A stretch of 64,000 nt of DNA from Archaeoglobaceae archaeon (GTDB lineage: Archaea; Halobacteriota; Archaeoglobi; Archaeoglobales; Archaeoglobaceae), in assembly GCA_015520485.1 (NCBI GenBank), contig WAPX01000044.1, positions 1-64,000 of the forward strand, given 5' to 3'. The notes under the pieces were generated by a model that did not search any database, had not been told where the DNA came from, and worked only from the letters and a program-made list of their open reading frames with translations. A program made the translations under genes and the position numbers. Below, piece after piece: positions 8,151 to 18,215 of the stretch. The first letter of the stretch is position 1. The number at the start of each line of letters is the position of its first letter.

Positions 8151-8774
8151 ATGGGGGTGATAACAGTGGAGGTCATAGCAAGGCCAAAGGGCGGTAATAT
8201 CGATAAAATGGCTGAAAAAGTTTTTATGGAGGCTCTTTCAATTCTTGGGGGGTTAAAAAAGCTCGTTCAGTACAGAAATTTAACGTGGTTACCCTCTCTG
8301 GCTGAGGCAGCTTACGTTGTTGTGCTAAAAAATGAAGCCATGAAAACGTATAGGGAAATCGCAGAATTTCTCGGGATAACCGAGACGACTGCCAGAAACA
8401 TCGCTACTGCTGACGAAGAGAAAGTTCTGGAGTACATAGAGGGAGAGCTCGAGGAGAGGCCAAAAGAACACATAGCTGGAGGTCTGGCAAAGCTCGCCTA
8501 CAACAGGCTCAAAGAGAGTGGCAAACTCTACGAGGACGAGGAGGTCATCATCGGAAACAGGGAGATTGAAGTGCTCGACATAGACTGGGCTGTTCACGTT
8601 CTTGCGAAGATAAAGGGCGTTGACTTCCCGGCTGGAAAAGAGCAGCTGATGGAGAGGCTGAAGGGAATGGTGATAAAGGGTAAGAAAATTGAAGAGATAC
8701 TGGACAAACTCGAATACCCCGTTAATAGTCCGGCTGAACTGCTGCACGGAATCAAGGTCAATCTTGAGCAGTAA
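8151..8774 (+). CDS. Putative regulatory protein with a helix-turn-helix-like segment
   Basis: The product has 207 residues. The middle (about 46-85) contains PSLAEAAYVVVLKNEAMKT followed by YREIAEFLGITETTARNIA, a good helix-turn-helix. A charged C-terminal half with repeated LDKLEYP/MERLKG helices follows. This resembles the probable regulatory proteins (TIGR03879-like) that in archaea often sit next to KaiC-type ATPases, but no KaiC gene is in the neighbourhood. GGGGGTGAT at 8153-8161 is a good ribosome site for the in-frame GTG at 8166, an alternative to ATG 8151. The amino-acid permease follows 86 bases downstream. DNA binding is an inference from the motif. Confidence 0.6.
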   Translation: MGVITVEVIARPKGGNIDKMAEKVFMEALSILGGLKKLVQYRNLTWLPSLAEAAYVVVLKNEAMKTYREIAEFLGITETTARNIATADEEKVLEYIEGELEERPKEHIAGGLAKLAYNRLKESGKLYEDEEVIIGNREIEVLDIDWAVHVLAKIKGVDFPAGKEQLMERLKGMVIKGKKIEEILDKLEYPVNSPAELLHGIKVNLEQ

Positions 8775-8860
8775 CTTTATAAATTTTTAAACTAAATTTT
8801 TAATTTCATCGATTATTGAGTTTAAGCGGCTAAACAAGTTAAGTGTAAAACGCTAAATAA

Positions 8861-10153
8861 TTGGGAAGCCAACAACAGTTCGTGGTAAAAGAGAAAGTTG
8901 GTTTCTGGTCTGCCGTTTCAATAGGCATCGGTGGCATGGTTGGGGGTGGCATTTTTGCAGTTCTCGGACTGGCCGTGCAGTTATCCGGAGGTGCGACGCC
9001 GGTTGCCTTCTTTTTAGCGGGGATAATTGCCCTGATTACTTCTTATTCCTACGCAAAGCTCTCCGTTACGTACCCGAGTCAGGGTGGTACTGTAGAGTTT
9101 CTAAACAGAGCTTTTGGGGCTGGCTTTCTCACGGGTTCTCTTAACGTTTTGCTGTGGATTAGCTACATCGTAATGCTTTCCCTTTACTCCTACGCTTTTG
9201 GCAGCTATGCTGCAAGTTTTTTTCCGCATGCCATTCAGCCTTTCTACCGCCACGTTTTTACAACTCTGATAATACTGCTACTTACGGCTTTGAACCTGAT
9301 GAGTGCTGGAGTTGTTGGTGAAGTCGAGGAGTACATAGTTGCTTTTAAGGTGGCAATACTGATGTTCTTCATAATTGCCGGCGTATGGAGCATAAAAACC
9401 GGAAGGTTTTTCCAGCACGTACCTCCGGTCTCGAGACTCGTTGCAGGTGGCATGATTATATTTCTCGCTTACGAAGGTTTTGAGCTCATAGCGAATGCGG
9501 CAATGGATGTGGAAGACATAAGTTTTCTACCAAAAGCATACTACACTGCTGTTGGATTCGTCGTTTTTCTTTACGTGGCAGTGGCAATTGTGACAGTGGG
9601 CAACTTACCTTTTCAGCAGATAGTCAGTGCGAGAGATTACGCTCTCGCCGCAGCTGCAAAACCTTTTCTGGGAGAAGCGGGCTTCACGCTGATAGCGATA
9701 GCGGCGCTTTTATCAACTGGCTCAGCCATAAACGCTACGCTTTACGGTTCGGCGAGGGTGAGCTACATAATAGCCAGATACGGGGAACTGCCGGAATTCC
9801 TCGAAAGAAAGGTCTGGAATAAACCGGCTGAAGGTCTGTTTCTCACATCTGCCTTAACCCTTCTGATGGCAAACACGTTAAACCTCTCGAACATCTCAAC
9901 TCTCGGGAGTGCGGGATTTCTGATAATATTTGCAGCAGTCAATCTGGCGAATTTAAAGCTCAGGAGCAAAACGAAGGCAAATCCGGCAATCTCTGCAACT
10001 GGTGTGGTTATGTGCACTCTCGCTTTGATGACCCTGCTTGCGGTTACGATAAAATGTCTGACGGACGTGCTTGTTTTCGTATCAATGGTGGGTGGGTCGT
10101 TCATCTTTGAATTCGCATACAGAACTCTGAAAAAGCACAGAAGTAAAAAATAG
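8861..10153 (+). CDS. APC-family amino acid permease
   Basis: The 430-residue integral membrane protein has about 12 hydrophobic segments. It opens with VGFWSAVSIGIGGMVGGGIFAVLG, the glycine-rich TM1 break (GGMVGGGIF) that binds the amino acid backbone in APC transporters. Later blocks FLAYEGFELIANAAMDVED (TM6) and LLSTGSAINATLYGSARVSY (TM8) fit the same family. The likely role is uptake of an amino acid or related cation-coupled substrate; specificity cannot be read. The start is TTG at 8861. The preceding putative regulator may control it. It converges on gatA. Confidence 0.88.
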   Translation: MGSQQQFVVKEKVGFWSAVSIGIGGMVGGGIFAVLGLAVQLSGGATPVAFFLAGIIALITSYSYAKLSVTYPSQGGTVEFLNRAFGAGFLTGSLNVLLWISYIVMLSLYSYAFGSYAASFFPHAIQPFYRHVFTTLIILLLTALNLMSAGVVGEVEEYIVAFKVAILMFFIIAGVWSIKTGRFFQHVPPVSRLVAGGMIIFLAYEGFELIANAAMDVEDISFLPKAYYTAVGFVVFLYVAVAIVTVGNLPFQQIVSARDYALAAAAKPFLGEAGFTLIAIAALLSTGSAINATLYGSARVSYIIARYGELPEFLERKVWNKPAEGLFLTSALTLLMANTLNLSNISTLGSAGFLIIFAAVNLANLKLRSKTKANPAISATGVVMCTLALMTLLAVTIKCLTDVLVFVSMVGGSFIFEFAYRTLKKHRSKK

Positions 10154-10178
10154 GTTCCGGCAAAAATGGTATTACGTT

Positions 10179-11591
10179 TTAGAGTGCTTCCTTCACTCTC
10201 TCTTCGACTTTCAGAGCAAACGAGATTATTTTCTCCTCTCCAAAGTGGTTACCCATTATCTGCAGTCCAACAGGTAAACCCCTTACAAGCCCCACCGGCA
10301 GGGACATGGCTGGAATTCCTGCCATGTTTACGGGAACTGTGTTAACGTCCATTTTGTACATCGTCAGAGGATCTGTGAGCTCTCCTATTTTGAAGGGCAG
10401 AGCTGGCATTGTTGGGGAAATCAGGAGGTCAAAATCAGAGAAAGCTCTTTCGAAGTCTCTTTTAACAAGGGTTCTGACCTTCAGCGCCTTCAGGTAGTAC
10501 TTCCCGTAGTACCCCGCTGAGAGTGCGTAGGTGCCCAGCATAATCCTCCTCTTTACCTCATCTCCAAAACCGAGAGCCCTGACTTTTGAGAAATACCTGG
10601 TCCAGCTGTCCAGTTCTTCAAGAGCGAAACCGTATCTAACTCCATCGTACCTCGCAAGGTTTGAAGAAGCTTCTCCGGTTGCTATTATGTAGTAAGCTGC
10701 GAGGGCGTATTTAAAGGAGGACATGGATACCTCTCCCACCTCGTAACCCATTTCTCTGATGAGCTCCGCCACCTCTTCGAATCTGCCTGTAACGTCTTCG
10801 TTACCGCCCATCTCCTTCACGATACCTATCCTGAAACTGTGGTTTTCGTACCTGTTTTCGAATTTAAAACCACGCCCGGCATTCGTTGAATCTCTTTCAT
10901 CTTTTCCAGCAATAACTTCAAGCAGAACGGCAACATCTCTCACGCAGCACGCCATTGGGCCTATCTGCTCTAAGGAGTTGGCATATGGTATCAAGCCGTA
11001 CCTCGAAACGAGCCCGTAAGTTGGTTTCAGTCCAACAACACCACAGAAACTCGCAGGGCACCTTATACTTCCACCCGTATCGCTTCCAAGAGCGAGAACC
11101 GCCTCTCCACCACCGAGACAGGCACCGCTTCCCCCGCTGCTACCTCCGGCCACTCTTTCCTCGTCGTAGGGATTTCTCACAACTCCAAAATAGGAAGTCT
11201 CTGTAGTCGTTCCCATGGCAAACTCGTCCATATTCGTTTTTCCGATAATTATGGCTCCTTCCTGCTTCAGCCTTTCTACTACGTGGGCGTCAAAGGGAGG
11301 TACGTAGTTCTCAAGCATTTTCGACCCGCACGTGGTTCTGATGCCCTTTGTCGATATGCAGTCCTTAACGGCAACGGGTATGCCCGAAAGCCTGCCTTCA
11401 ACCTTTCCACTGTCGTACTTCTCCGCCTGCTTCAACGCTTCGTCCTCACACAGAGTTATGTAAGCATTCAGCCTGCTCTTTTTTATTCTGTCAAAAAGCT
11501 CCGAAATGAGGTCGTAACACTTCTCGCATTCCAGCCTGTTTTTCCATTCTTCTACGGTGATTCCGTTAACTTTCCCGGTCATGCCGATCAC
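10179..11591 (-). CDS. gatA: Asp-tRNA(Asn)/Glu-tRNA(Gln) amidotransferase subunit A
   Basis: The 470-residue amidase signature enzyme has the Ser-cisSer-Lys triad: Lys in PVAVKDCISTKG, cis-Ser in GSDTGGSIRCPA, and nucleophile region VAGGSSGGSGACL. It makes ammonia from glutamine for the GatCAB complex. That complex converts misacylated Asp-tRNA(Asn), and in some archaea Glu-tRNA(Gln), to the amidated form. It overlaps gatC by four bases (ATGA), so the two are translated together. gatB is not in the window. Length and motifs are normal. Confidence 0.95.
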   Translation of the reverse strand: MIGMTGKVNGITVEEWKNRLECEKCYDLISELFDRIKKSRLNAYITLCEDEALKQAEKYDSGKVEGRLSGIPVAVKDCISTKGIRTTCGSKMLENYVPPFDAHVVERLKQEGAIIIGKTNMDEFAMGTTTETSYFGVVRNPYDEERVAGGSSGGSGACLGGGEAVLALGSDTGGSIRCPASFCGVVGLKPTYGLVSRYGLIPYANSLEQIGPMACCVRDVAVLLEVIAGKDERDSTNAGRGFKFENRYENHSFRIGIVKEMGGNEDVTGRFEEVAELIREMGYEVGEVSMSSFKYALAAYYIIATGEASSNLARYDGVRYGFALEELDSWTRYFSKVRALGFGDEVKRRIMLGTYALSAGYYGKYYLKALKVRTLVKRDFERAFSDFDLLISPTMPALPFKIGELTDPLTMYKMDVNTVPVNMAGIPAMSLPVGLVRGLPVGLQIMGNHFGEEKIISFALKVEERVKEAL

Positions 11592-11869
11592 TCCACTATC
11601 TTGGGCCCTTTAAAGTATCCGTTCTCCTTGTGCTTTGCGTTTGCAAGAACTTCCTCTCTGCTCAAACCCTCTTTTGGAACGTCTTCCCTAAACACGTTTT
11701 TAAGCGGTAACACGTGAAACGTCGGTTCCACATCCTCTTTTACCTCGTCAAGTACGTTAAAGTAATCAACTATACTCATCAGCTCTTTCTGAAATTTTTC
11801 TGCTTCCTCTTTCGTAATCTCTATTTTTGCAAGCTCTGCGATTTTGTAAACGTCATCTATCGTCAGCAT
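11588..11869 (-). CDS. gatC: Asp-tRNA(Asn)/Glu-tRNA(Gln) amidotransferase subunit C
   Basis: The 93-residue protein has the GatC pattern. It has an N-terminal helix (DDVYKIAELAKIEITKEEAEKF), the VDYFNVLDEVKEDVEPTFHVLPL loop that clamps GatA, and the FREDVPKEGLSREEVLANA tail. GatC stabilises GatA in the transamidosome. It is the first gene of gatCA. A TTTTTATTCAATTGAG stretch lies upstream on the coding strand, giving a probable promoter with a very short leader. Confidence 0.93.
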   Translation of the reverse strand: MLTIDDVYKIAELAKIEITKEEAEKFQKELMSIVDYFNVLDEVKEDVEPTFHVLPLKNVFREDVPKEGLSREEVLANAKHKENGYFKGPKIVE

Positions 11870-12005
11870 GTTTTTACCGTAAGCTCAATTGAATAAAAAT
11901 ATTGGCAAAAGGTGATGGCTGAAGTGCTGGAGACCTCGAACACTGTAAATTATATTGTTTAGTTATTAATTGATATTACATAAAATTTAAATCAAAATAA
12001 AAAAA

Positions 12006-15000
12006 TTAAAAATTAAAACCATTGAAAATCAAAGTTTTTATTTCGAAAGGTTTCAACACAACCTTTCTCCTGCACTCCTTTCTCTCGAGCTCCAGCAGGT
12101 CGGTTTCCGTGCACTCGAACGGCAGGTTTATTTCCATGCTGTTCCTTGAGGGGTTAAATACTCTCAGCACGTAATCTCCGTCCTCTCCCTTTTTGAGTAT
12201 GAACTCAGCGTTGAACTTGAGGAGAGAAACCTCTCTTTCCACATCGCTTCCGCTGTCAGTGCTTACAGCTCTGAGCGGGCTCCAGACCTCCATTGCTCTC
12301 TTGTAAACCTCTCCCTCGTACCAGTCGCCTGTGTGAGGGTAGAGGTAGTAAACGAAGTGCCCCTTTCCAGTGTCGCTCCACGGGTTTGGATATATCGGTG
12401 ATTTCAGAAGGCTCAGGCCGAGCTTGGAATCCCAGTTCGTATAACCGTGACGGGACGTGCATATTACTGCTACACCGTACTCGCCATCGCACACATCAGC
12501 CCACCTCAGGGCGGGAACTTCGAACTTGGCCTGTTCCCACGGCGTATTTCTGACAGCCAGTCTTTCCACGACTCCGTAGGGCACTTCGTAAAACGACGTC
12601 CAGTTGTGCACGTTAAAGTTAAACCATGTTTTGAGCAGTATCTCCTTGTCGTACCAGTCAACATCCGTGTCGAATTCGAGCAGTTTACTGCCAGCTTTCA
12701 GTTTTACGGTCTGGACGAGCTTCGAATTTTCGTATCTCCTGTAAAACTTCACTCCACAGCAGAGCTTTCTCTCGAATATTTCGTATCCATCGCATTCGAG
12801 CTCTCTTCCCTGCAGCAGGAAATCCTCGTTTACGTCCCACGCATCCCACATTCCCGGAGTATCGATGTGGGCTATCAAAACGTTGCTCCTGCTTTTTAAA
12901 GCCTCTCTTCCGGCATCTTTGTCGTAAAGAGAAATAAGCTCTCCAGATTCGTTAAGAACGGCAAGTAAGTGTTCGTTTTCGAGTACGATTTTACCATCCT
13001 CCACGTGGATGCTGACCGACTCGTCGTTTTCACCACATTCTCCACCCCTTTCATCTTTATCCCCTGCACCCTCTTCATCACAGCCAGAACACCATCCGAG
13101 TGGAGGTACTTTTACGAGCATTTCCCTTCCGTTCACATCGACAACCTCTTTCCTCTCCCACGGCAGGTCGTTGAAAACTGCCTTTTTCATCCCCTCCTTT
13201 TCCGCTATGAACTTAACTGACCTTTCGATTATGCCTTCAGCTTTGGAGATCACGTACTCAAGATCCATGTTTGCGTCGTCGTAAACCTCCTTTATCGAGG
13301 AACCGGGAAGCACGTCGTGAAACTGGTGAAGTAGAACTTTCTTCCAGAGGTCTTCTATCTTTTCCTCCTGCCTGAAACCCATCATTTCGGCTATGCACGA
13401 CCACACTTCAGCACTCCTCAGCACCGATTCTGCCCTGGCCATGAGCTCTTTCATCCTTATGTTCGTCGTGTAAGTTCCCCTGTGTGCCTCAACGTAGAGC
13501 TCTCCCTCCCACGTCTGATTTACTCTCTCCGAAACCTCTTTTATGTACTCGTCTTCCACACCCCTGAGAACATAGGGTATGTACGGCAGCTCGTTCATGT
13601 GTTTCTGCATTTCGACCATTTCCCACGTTATGCCTCCTCCACCATCCCCGTATCCGTAAACGTAAATCATCGGCACGTCGTGCCTGTTTTTGTAAGTTTT
13701 CCACTGTTTGTACAGACTTTTTGCGGTCATGGAGGACTTGTAACTCATCATTATGTGAGCCGGAATTTCACTGCCGTCCACGCCCTTCCAGATGAAGGCG
13801 TGATACGGAAATTCGTTTCTCTCGTTCCAGAGTATCTTGTAGGTCGTGAATACCTCTATTCCGGATTTTACGAGTATCTGAGGCAGAGACGCTGCAAAGC
13901 CGAAGGTGTCGGGCAACCAGCCTATTCTGGCTATTCTGCCGAACTTCTCGAGCAGGTACCTCTGACCGTAAAGAAACTGCCTGACAAGAGATTCACCGCT
14001 CACGAGCTGAACGTCACTTTCAACCCACATACCTCCGACGGGTATTATCTTTCCCTCGAAAACGAGCTCTTTTAGCTTCTTGAAGAGTTCCGGATCCTCT
14101 TCCTCAATCCACGCGTAGTACTGGGAGGAGCTCTGTGCAAAACTCGCATCGTACTTTTCGAGGAGCCTTACCGTAGTCGATATAGTTCTCATGACCTTCC
14201 TCTTCGTTTCCCTGTACCTCCAGAGCCAGGCAGCGTCGATGTGTGCATGCCCGAACGCGTAAGCCTTACCTATCTTCGGAAATTCTGTTCTCAGCCTGTT
14301 CAGCGCCGAATCGAGCTCTTTTTCGACCCTCTCTATTTCCTCGAGGTAAAAGTGCCTTTCCGGTTTTAGTATGTCCTCCATTTTTCCCTTTAAAATTCCG
14401 AGACCGTAAACGGCTGATAGAAACATGTAGTCCGGTCTCACTTCCCTGACGTCGAACCTTCCGATTTTCAGCTCTCTTATACCGAGACCTCCGTCGTACA
14501 GGAGCATTCTGAGAAGGGTGACCTGAGTTACGCTTGGCACACTCCTGACTTTTATCAGTATTGAGGACATTTCTTCCATTATCGCGTTTTTCAGGTCGTC
14601 CTCTTTTATTTCCTCTACAAAGCTGACGATGTCGAGCAACCTCTGGGCTAAAGAGTAGGGTTCCCACAGAATGCCAACGAGAATAGCGTATTCGAGGCAG
14701 AACCTCCACTTGTGGTAGCCGAACATCGTCAGGGGCGTTGCCTCGATAACTATGCTGTGCTTTCCCGGTTTCAGTGGAACGTAGGTGTGAACGTCATCAA
14801 TACCGGCGTAGCTTTCTCCATCGACTTTAAGCAGGCCGTTTCCTTCCATGGACACCTTAATAAACCATGTTAATCCGTCATCTGGAACTTCGACCTCGGT
14901 TTCGAGCCTGAACGTGTCGTCTGGGTCTGCATCACATATGAACGGTAGCTTCACGTCTTTACCGTTAACCTTCCAGTTCTCCACAAAAGAGAAGTCCCTG

Positions 15001-15056
15001 ATTGACGTGGCCATGAGGTCAAAAGCCTTCCTCTCTATTTCTGCAGGCTGCATCAT
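12006..15056 (-). CDS. Alpha-mannosidase, glycoside hydrolase family 38
   Basis: This is a 1016-residue GH38 enzyme. After an N-terminal beta domain (about 1-250, with carbohydrate-binding character), the catalytic TIM-like barrel starts at AYAFGHAHIDAAWLWRYRET, with the zinc-binding HxHxD. The nucleophile aspartate is in IGWLPDTFGFAASLPQ, and YGYGDGGGGITWEM and HQFHDVLPGSSI are further conserved blocks. The C-terminal beta domains follow from about residue 640. It hydrolyses alpha-mannosides. With no signal peptide it is intracellular, so it probably degrades internal or imported mannosyl compounds. The C-terminal insert GCDEEGAGDKDERGGECGEN is an unusual low-complexity acidic loop. The gene is monocistronic, with a 100-base A+T-rich spacer downstream. 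Confidence 0.93.
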   Translation of the reverse strand: MMQPAEIERKAFDLMATSIRDFSFVENWKVNGKDVKLPFICDADPDDTFRLETEVEVPDDGLTWFIKVSMEGNGLLKVDGESYAGIDDVHTYVPLKPGKHSIVIEATPLTMFGYHKWRFCLEYAILVGILWEPYSLAQRLLDIVSFVEEIKEDDLKNAIMEEMSSILIKVRSVPSVTQVTLLRMLLYDGGLGIRELKIGRFDVREVRPDYMFLSAVYGLGILKGKMEDILKPERHFYLEEIERVEKELDSALNRLRTEFPKIGKAYAFGHAHIDAAWLWRYRETKRKVMRTISTTVRLLEKYDASFAQSSSQYYAWIEEEDPELFKKLKELVFEGKIIPVGGMWVESDVQLVSGESLVRQFLYGQRYLLEKFGRIARIGWLPDTFGFAASLPQILVKSGIEVFTTYKILWNERNEFPYHAFIWKGVDGSEIPAHIMMSYKSSMTAKSLYKQWKTYKNRHDVPMIYVYGYGDGGGGITWEMVEMQKHMNELPYIPYVLRGVEDEYIKEVSERVNQTWEGELYVEAHRGTYTTNIRMKELMARAESVLRSAEVWSCIAEMMGFRQEEKIEDLWKKVLLHQFHDVLPGSSIKEVYDDANMDLEYVISKAEGIIERSVKFIAEKEGMKKAVFNDLPWERKEVVDVNGREMLVKVPPLGWCSGCDEEGAGDKDERGGECGENDESVSIHVEDGKIVLENEHLLAVLNESGELISLYDKDAGREALKSRSNVLIAHIDTPGMWDAWDVNEDFLLQGRELECDGYEIFERKLCCGVKFYRRYENSKLVQTVKLKAGSKLLEFDTDVDWYDKEILLKTWFNFNVHNWTSFYEVPYGVVERLAVRNTPWEQAKFEVPALRWADVCDGEYGVAVICTSRHGYTNWDSKLGLSLLKSPIYPNPWSDTGKGHFVYYLYPHTGDWYEGEVYKRAMEVWSPLRAVSTDSGSDVEREVSLLKFNAEFILKKGEDGDYVLRVFNPSRNSMEINLPFECTETDLLELERKECRRKVVLKPFEIKTLIFNGFNF

Positions 15057-15121
15057 ACGTCAAAAAGAAGCGAAGGCGTGAATAAAGCGTTTTTGAGATT
15101 TAAATAAAGGATTACTTTAGC

Positions 15122-15877
15122 TTAAATTCCAGTTGGACAGTCCAGAAATTCAACCTCCAGACCTTTTTCTTTAACAACATTCATCAGGGCTTTAACCCCG
15201 AGAGTTTCGGTGGCGTAGTGACCGGCAAAAATTACGTTAACCTGCAATTCTTTTGCGAGGTGATAGGCTGAATGCTCAGCTTCACCGGTAATAAGCAGAT
15301 CCAGCCCTTTTTCCCATGCTTCTTCAACGCCAAAACCACCCTTTCCAGATATGGCTCCAGCCCTCTTAACCCTTCCTCCAAACTCGAGAACTTTTACATC
15401 AGCTTTCAGCTCTTTTCTGAGCTTTTCAGCTATCTCCGCAACGCTCATTTTCTTTTCAGCTTCTCCGGCAAATCCTATGGCTTTTCCTCTGTAAAAACCA
15501 AAAGGTTCGTCAGCGCTGAAACTGCAAAGCTTCAGCAGCAGCACGTTGTTGCCAACTTCCGGGTGGGCATCAAGAGGTAGATGTGCAGAGTAGAGAGAGA
15601 TTTCGTTCTCGAGCAAAAACTTAATTCTCCTCGCAATCAATCCCGTAACTCTTTCAATTCCTCCCCAAACTATGCCGTGGTGCGTAACGAGCAGGTCAGC
15701 TCCGCACTTCACGGCTTTTTTGAAGGATTCCATGCACGCATCGACTGCAAACGCAACTTTTTCTACCTCCTCACAGCTCTCGACCTGCAATCCGTTCTTT
15801 GAGTGGTCGATGTCCCATTCGTCGATTCTGAGGTATTCGTTGAGGAAGTTTACGAGTTCATTTAACTTCATTTTCAT
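15122..15877 (-). CDS. NIF3-like dinuclear metal centre protein
   Basis: The 251-residue protein has the NIF3/YbgI pattern: DLLVTHHGIVWG (metal-binding HH at 66-67), SAHLPLDAHPEVGNN (Asp/His), and near the C-terminus VIFAGHYATETLGVKAL (His and Glu). Family members form toroidal hexamers with two metals per subunit and are often annotated as GTP cyclohydrolase I type 2, an activity shown only for some. The in vivo role is unknown. It sits 39 bases upstream of phoU in the same orientation and may be read into it, although the two have no known functional link. Confidence 0.88.
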   Translation of the reverse strand: MKMKLNELVNFLNEYLRIDEWDIDHSKNGLQVESCEEVEKVAFAVDACMESFKKAVKCGADLLVTHHGIVWGGIERVTGLIARRIKFLLENEISLYSAHLPLDAHPEVGNNVLLLKLCSFSADEPFGFYRGKAIGFAGEAEKKMSVAEIAEKLRKELKADVKVLEFGGRVKRAGAISGKGGFGVEEAWEKGLDLLITGEAEHSAYHLAKELQVNVIFAGHYATETLGVKALMNVVKEKGLEVEFLDCPTGI

Positions 15878-15915
15878 CCCCCTGCTCGCCCAAAAATTCT
15901 GAAATTGCCATCGAA

Positions 15916-16524
15916 CTACTTAATCCAGACCCTTCTACCCTCTTCGATGAAAATAATCCTCGACCCGACCTTGCCGAGCAAATCTCCTATTCTCTCCATG
16001 TGCCTTGCCGCGAGAACCATGTCTGCTGAGCACATGCCCATCTCCGTGATCATGTCGATTACTTCGACGTAGCCTTTATCGACCTTGTCATCAAGCCTCC
16101 ACAGCCTTGATTTCAGGTTTTCCACGTTTCCGGCGTAAGCGTCTTCTATAACTTCAAACATCTTCAGTATCGTGCCCTGCATGTCCTCGAATTTTTCGAT
16201 TAGGGAAGAGGTCATGCACTCGTACATTGAAATTTCCTGAGTCAGGTCGGTTATTCTTTCGTAGCTGCTTGAAATTTTCATCATGCTAACTATAAACCTA
16301 AGATCTCTCGCCACGGGCTGAAACAGTGCAATTGCCGTTACGCAGTTAAAGTCTATGTCCGTGTGAAGCACGTCAGCCTCCTGCTCTATCTTACACGCCT
16401 CAATTCGCTTGTTGTCGTCACACTTCAAACCATCGAGGCAGATTTTCACGGATTTTTTAGCTAAGTTGTGCAGTTCCATAACTTCTCTCTTGAGAGCTTC
16501 AAGTCTCTGCTCTATCATGGTCAT
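15916..16524 (-). CDS. phoU: Phosphate-specific transport system accessory protein PhoU
   Basis: The 202-residue, all-helical protein has two PhoU repeats. Each carries the E/D-rich metal motif, here KIEQEADVLHTDIDFNCV and RLWRLDDKVDKGYVEV. Helices with VARDLRFIVSMMKISSSYERI and MVLAARHMERIGDL are the conserved signature. PhoU damps Pst transport and, in bacteria, couples it to PhoR signalling. No PhoR/PhoB is seen here. It is the last gene of pstS-C-A-B-phoU with a 27-base gap after pstB. The alternative start ATG 16518 is equally good. Confidence 0.92.
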   Translation of the reverse strand: MTMIEQRLEALKREVMELHNLAKKSVKICLDGLKCDDNKRIEACKIEQEADVLHTDIDFNCVTAIALFQPVARDLRFIVSMMKISSSYERITDLTQEISMYECMTSSLIEKFEDMQGTILKMFEVIEDAYAGNVENLKSRLWRLDDKVDKGYVEVIDMITEMGMCSADMVLAARHMERIGDLLGKVGSRIIFIEEGRRVWIK

Positions 16525-16551
16525 GTTAACACCATCCAGAATTTCAAAAAT

Positions 16552-17361
16552 TTAACCCATTCTCCCGGTTAAATACTCTTCCGTTAACTTCTTCTTTGGA
16601 TTTTCGAAGATATCTATCGTGCTGCCAACCTCTACGAGCTCTCCGAGGTACAGAAACGCCACGTAATCGCTCACCCTCGCTGCTTGGGCTGGTGAGTGTG
16701 TGACTATCACTATCGTTAGTTCGTCTTTGAGCTCATATATCAGTTCCTCTATCTTCTTCGTGCTTATTGGATCGAGGTTTGACGTTGGCTCGTCCATCAG
16801 CATAACCTTGGGCTTCATCGCAACAACCCTCGCTATGCACAGCCTCTGCTGCTGACCACCGCTTAACGCTGAGGCTGGTTTGTTGAGTTTATCTTTTACC
16901 TCATCCCAAAGAGCTGCTTTTTTCAGTGCCCACTCCACTATCTCGTTGAGCTCTTTTTTCGACTTGACGAGTTTGTTCAGCTTCAAACCTATTGCCACGT
17001 TGTCGTATATGCTCATGTGGGGAAACGGATTTGGATGCTGGAAGACCATTCCCACAGTTCTCCTTACTTCTATTGGATTCATTTTATATATACTCTTTCC
17101 AAAAACCTTGATGTCTCCCTCAACCCTAGCTTTCTCGTTAAGTTCTAACAGCCTGTTAAAGGCTCTGAGCATGGTTGACTTTCCACAGCCGCTTGGCCCC
17201 ATTATTGCAAAAACGACTTTTTCCGGTATGGTGAGGTTAACGCCCTTTATCACGTGATGCTTGCCGTAGTATATGTGTAAATTTTCAGTTTTTATAGCGT
17301 ATCTTTCTCTCGTGACTTCTTTAACTGACTCGAGTTCCCTATCCTTCTCAGTGAGAATCAC
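16552..17361 (-). CDS. pstB: Phosphate ABC transporter ATP-binding protein PstB
   Basis: The 269-residue ATPase has Walker [10 protein letters not shown] at 55-63, the Q-loop [12 protein letters not shown], signature LSGGQQQRL, Walker [13 protein letters not shown] and a switch His in IVIVTHSP. The [15 protein letters not shown] block and the ELVEVG C-terminal element are specific for PstB. It energises high-affinity phosphate import together with PstA and PstC. It overlaps pstA by four bases. The N-terminal extension of about 20 residues before the usual start is hydrophilic. Confidence 0.95.
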   Translation of the reverse strand: MILTEKDRELESVKEVTRERYAIKTENLHIYYGKHHVIKGVNLTIPEKVVFAIMGPSGCGKSTMLRAFNRLLELNEKARVEGDIKVFGKSIYKMNPIEVRRTVGMVFQHPNPFPHMSIYDNVAIGLKLNKLVKSKKELNEIVEWALKKAALWDEVKDKLNKPASALSGGQQQRLCIARVVAMKPKVMLMDEPTSNLDPISTKKIEELIYELKDELTIVIVTHSPAQAARVSDYVAFLYLGELVEVGSTIDIFENPKKKLTEEYLTGRMG

Positions 17362-18215
17362 AGTTTCACCTCCTTAAGACTGAGTCTTATTGGAAGGAAG
17401 AGTGCGAGGAAGATCACCATCAGAAGGAGAGAGGCTCCCCACGCAATTTCGTGGTAGTTGGCGTAAGGCTGCTGGACGAGGTTGTAAATAAGCAGAGGTA
17501 TCGCACCCACAGGTCTGTTCAGGCCGGAGAAGTAAACCCTCGAAGCCCCTCCAGCTGTGAACAGGAGTGGTGCAGTCTCTCCGGCTACTTTTGCTATACC
17601 TATCAGTATTCCCGTCATTATACCTTTCCTCGCGAGTCCCATCAAAACCCTGAAAACAACCTTGGCTCTCGTTAAACCCAGAGCAAAGGCTCCTTCTCTG
17701 TATTTTGGAGGTATGTTTTTGAGCGACTCGTCTGTATAAACTGCTACGTACGGCATCATGACTATTGCGAGAGAGAAAGCTCCTGCTATGGCGGAGTAGC
17801 TACCCATGGGCAGTACCATTATGTCCATAACGAAAAGACCCACGAGAATCGTCGGGAATTCCATCATTATCATCAGCAAAGTCTTTGTGGCTCTGCCTAT
17901 CCTGCTGTTCGGGTATTCGGCAGCGTATATGCCCGTGAGAACTGCCACTGGCAGACCTATCAGGGAGGCGAGAAACGTCAGGATGAATGTTCCAACTATC
18001 GCCGGACCGATGCCGCCAAGCCCGTCGCCGGGTGGAGCGAGAGTTCCCGTTATAAAACCCCAGCCACCTTTAAGCAGAACTGGCAGTCCTTCAGCCGTTA
18101 TGCTGAATAGTATGTGAAACAGGGGAATAACTGTAGCGATGGTTAACACCGCTATCGTTAGCAGGAACAGCTTCTCCTTAATCAGTCTGACCTTCAGACT
18201 ATCTACCATATCCAT
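17358..18215 (-). CDS. pstA: Phosphate ABC transporter permease PstA
   Basis: The 285-residue permease has six transmembrane segments and the EAA-type coupling loop ([30 protein letters not shown]). [17 protein letters not shown] is represented by [19 protein letters not shown], the PstA signature. It forms the membrane channel with PstC. The start overlaps the 3' end of pstC by 17 bases, indicating coupled translation. Confidence 0.94.
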   Translation of the reverse strand: MDMVDSLKVRLIKEKLFLLTIAVLTIATVIPLFHILFSITAEGLPVLLKGGWGFITGTLAPPGDGLGGIGPAIVGTFILTFLASLIGLPVAVLTGIYAAEYPNSRIGRATKTLLMIMMEFPTILVGLFVMDIMVLPMGSYSAIAGAFSLAIVMMPYVAVYTDESLKNIPPKYREGAFALGLTRAKVVFRVLMGLARKGIMTGILIGIAKVAGETAPLLFTAGGASRVYFSGLNRPVGAIPLLIYNLVQQPYANYHEIAWGASLLLMVIFLALFLPIRLSLKEVKL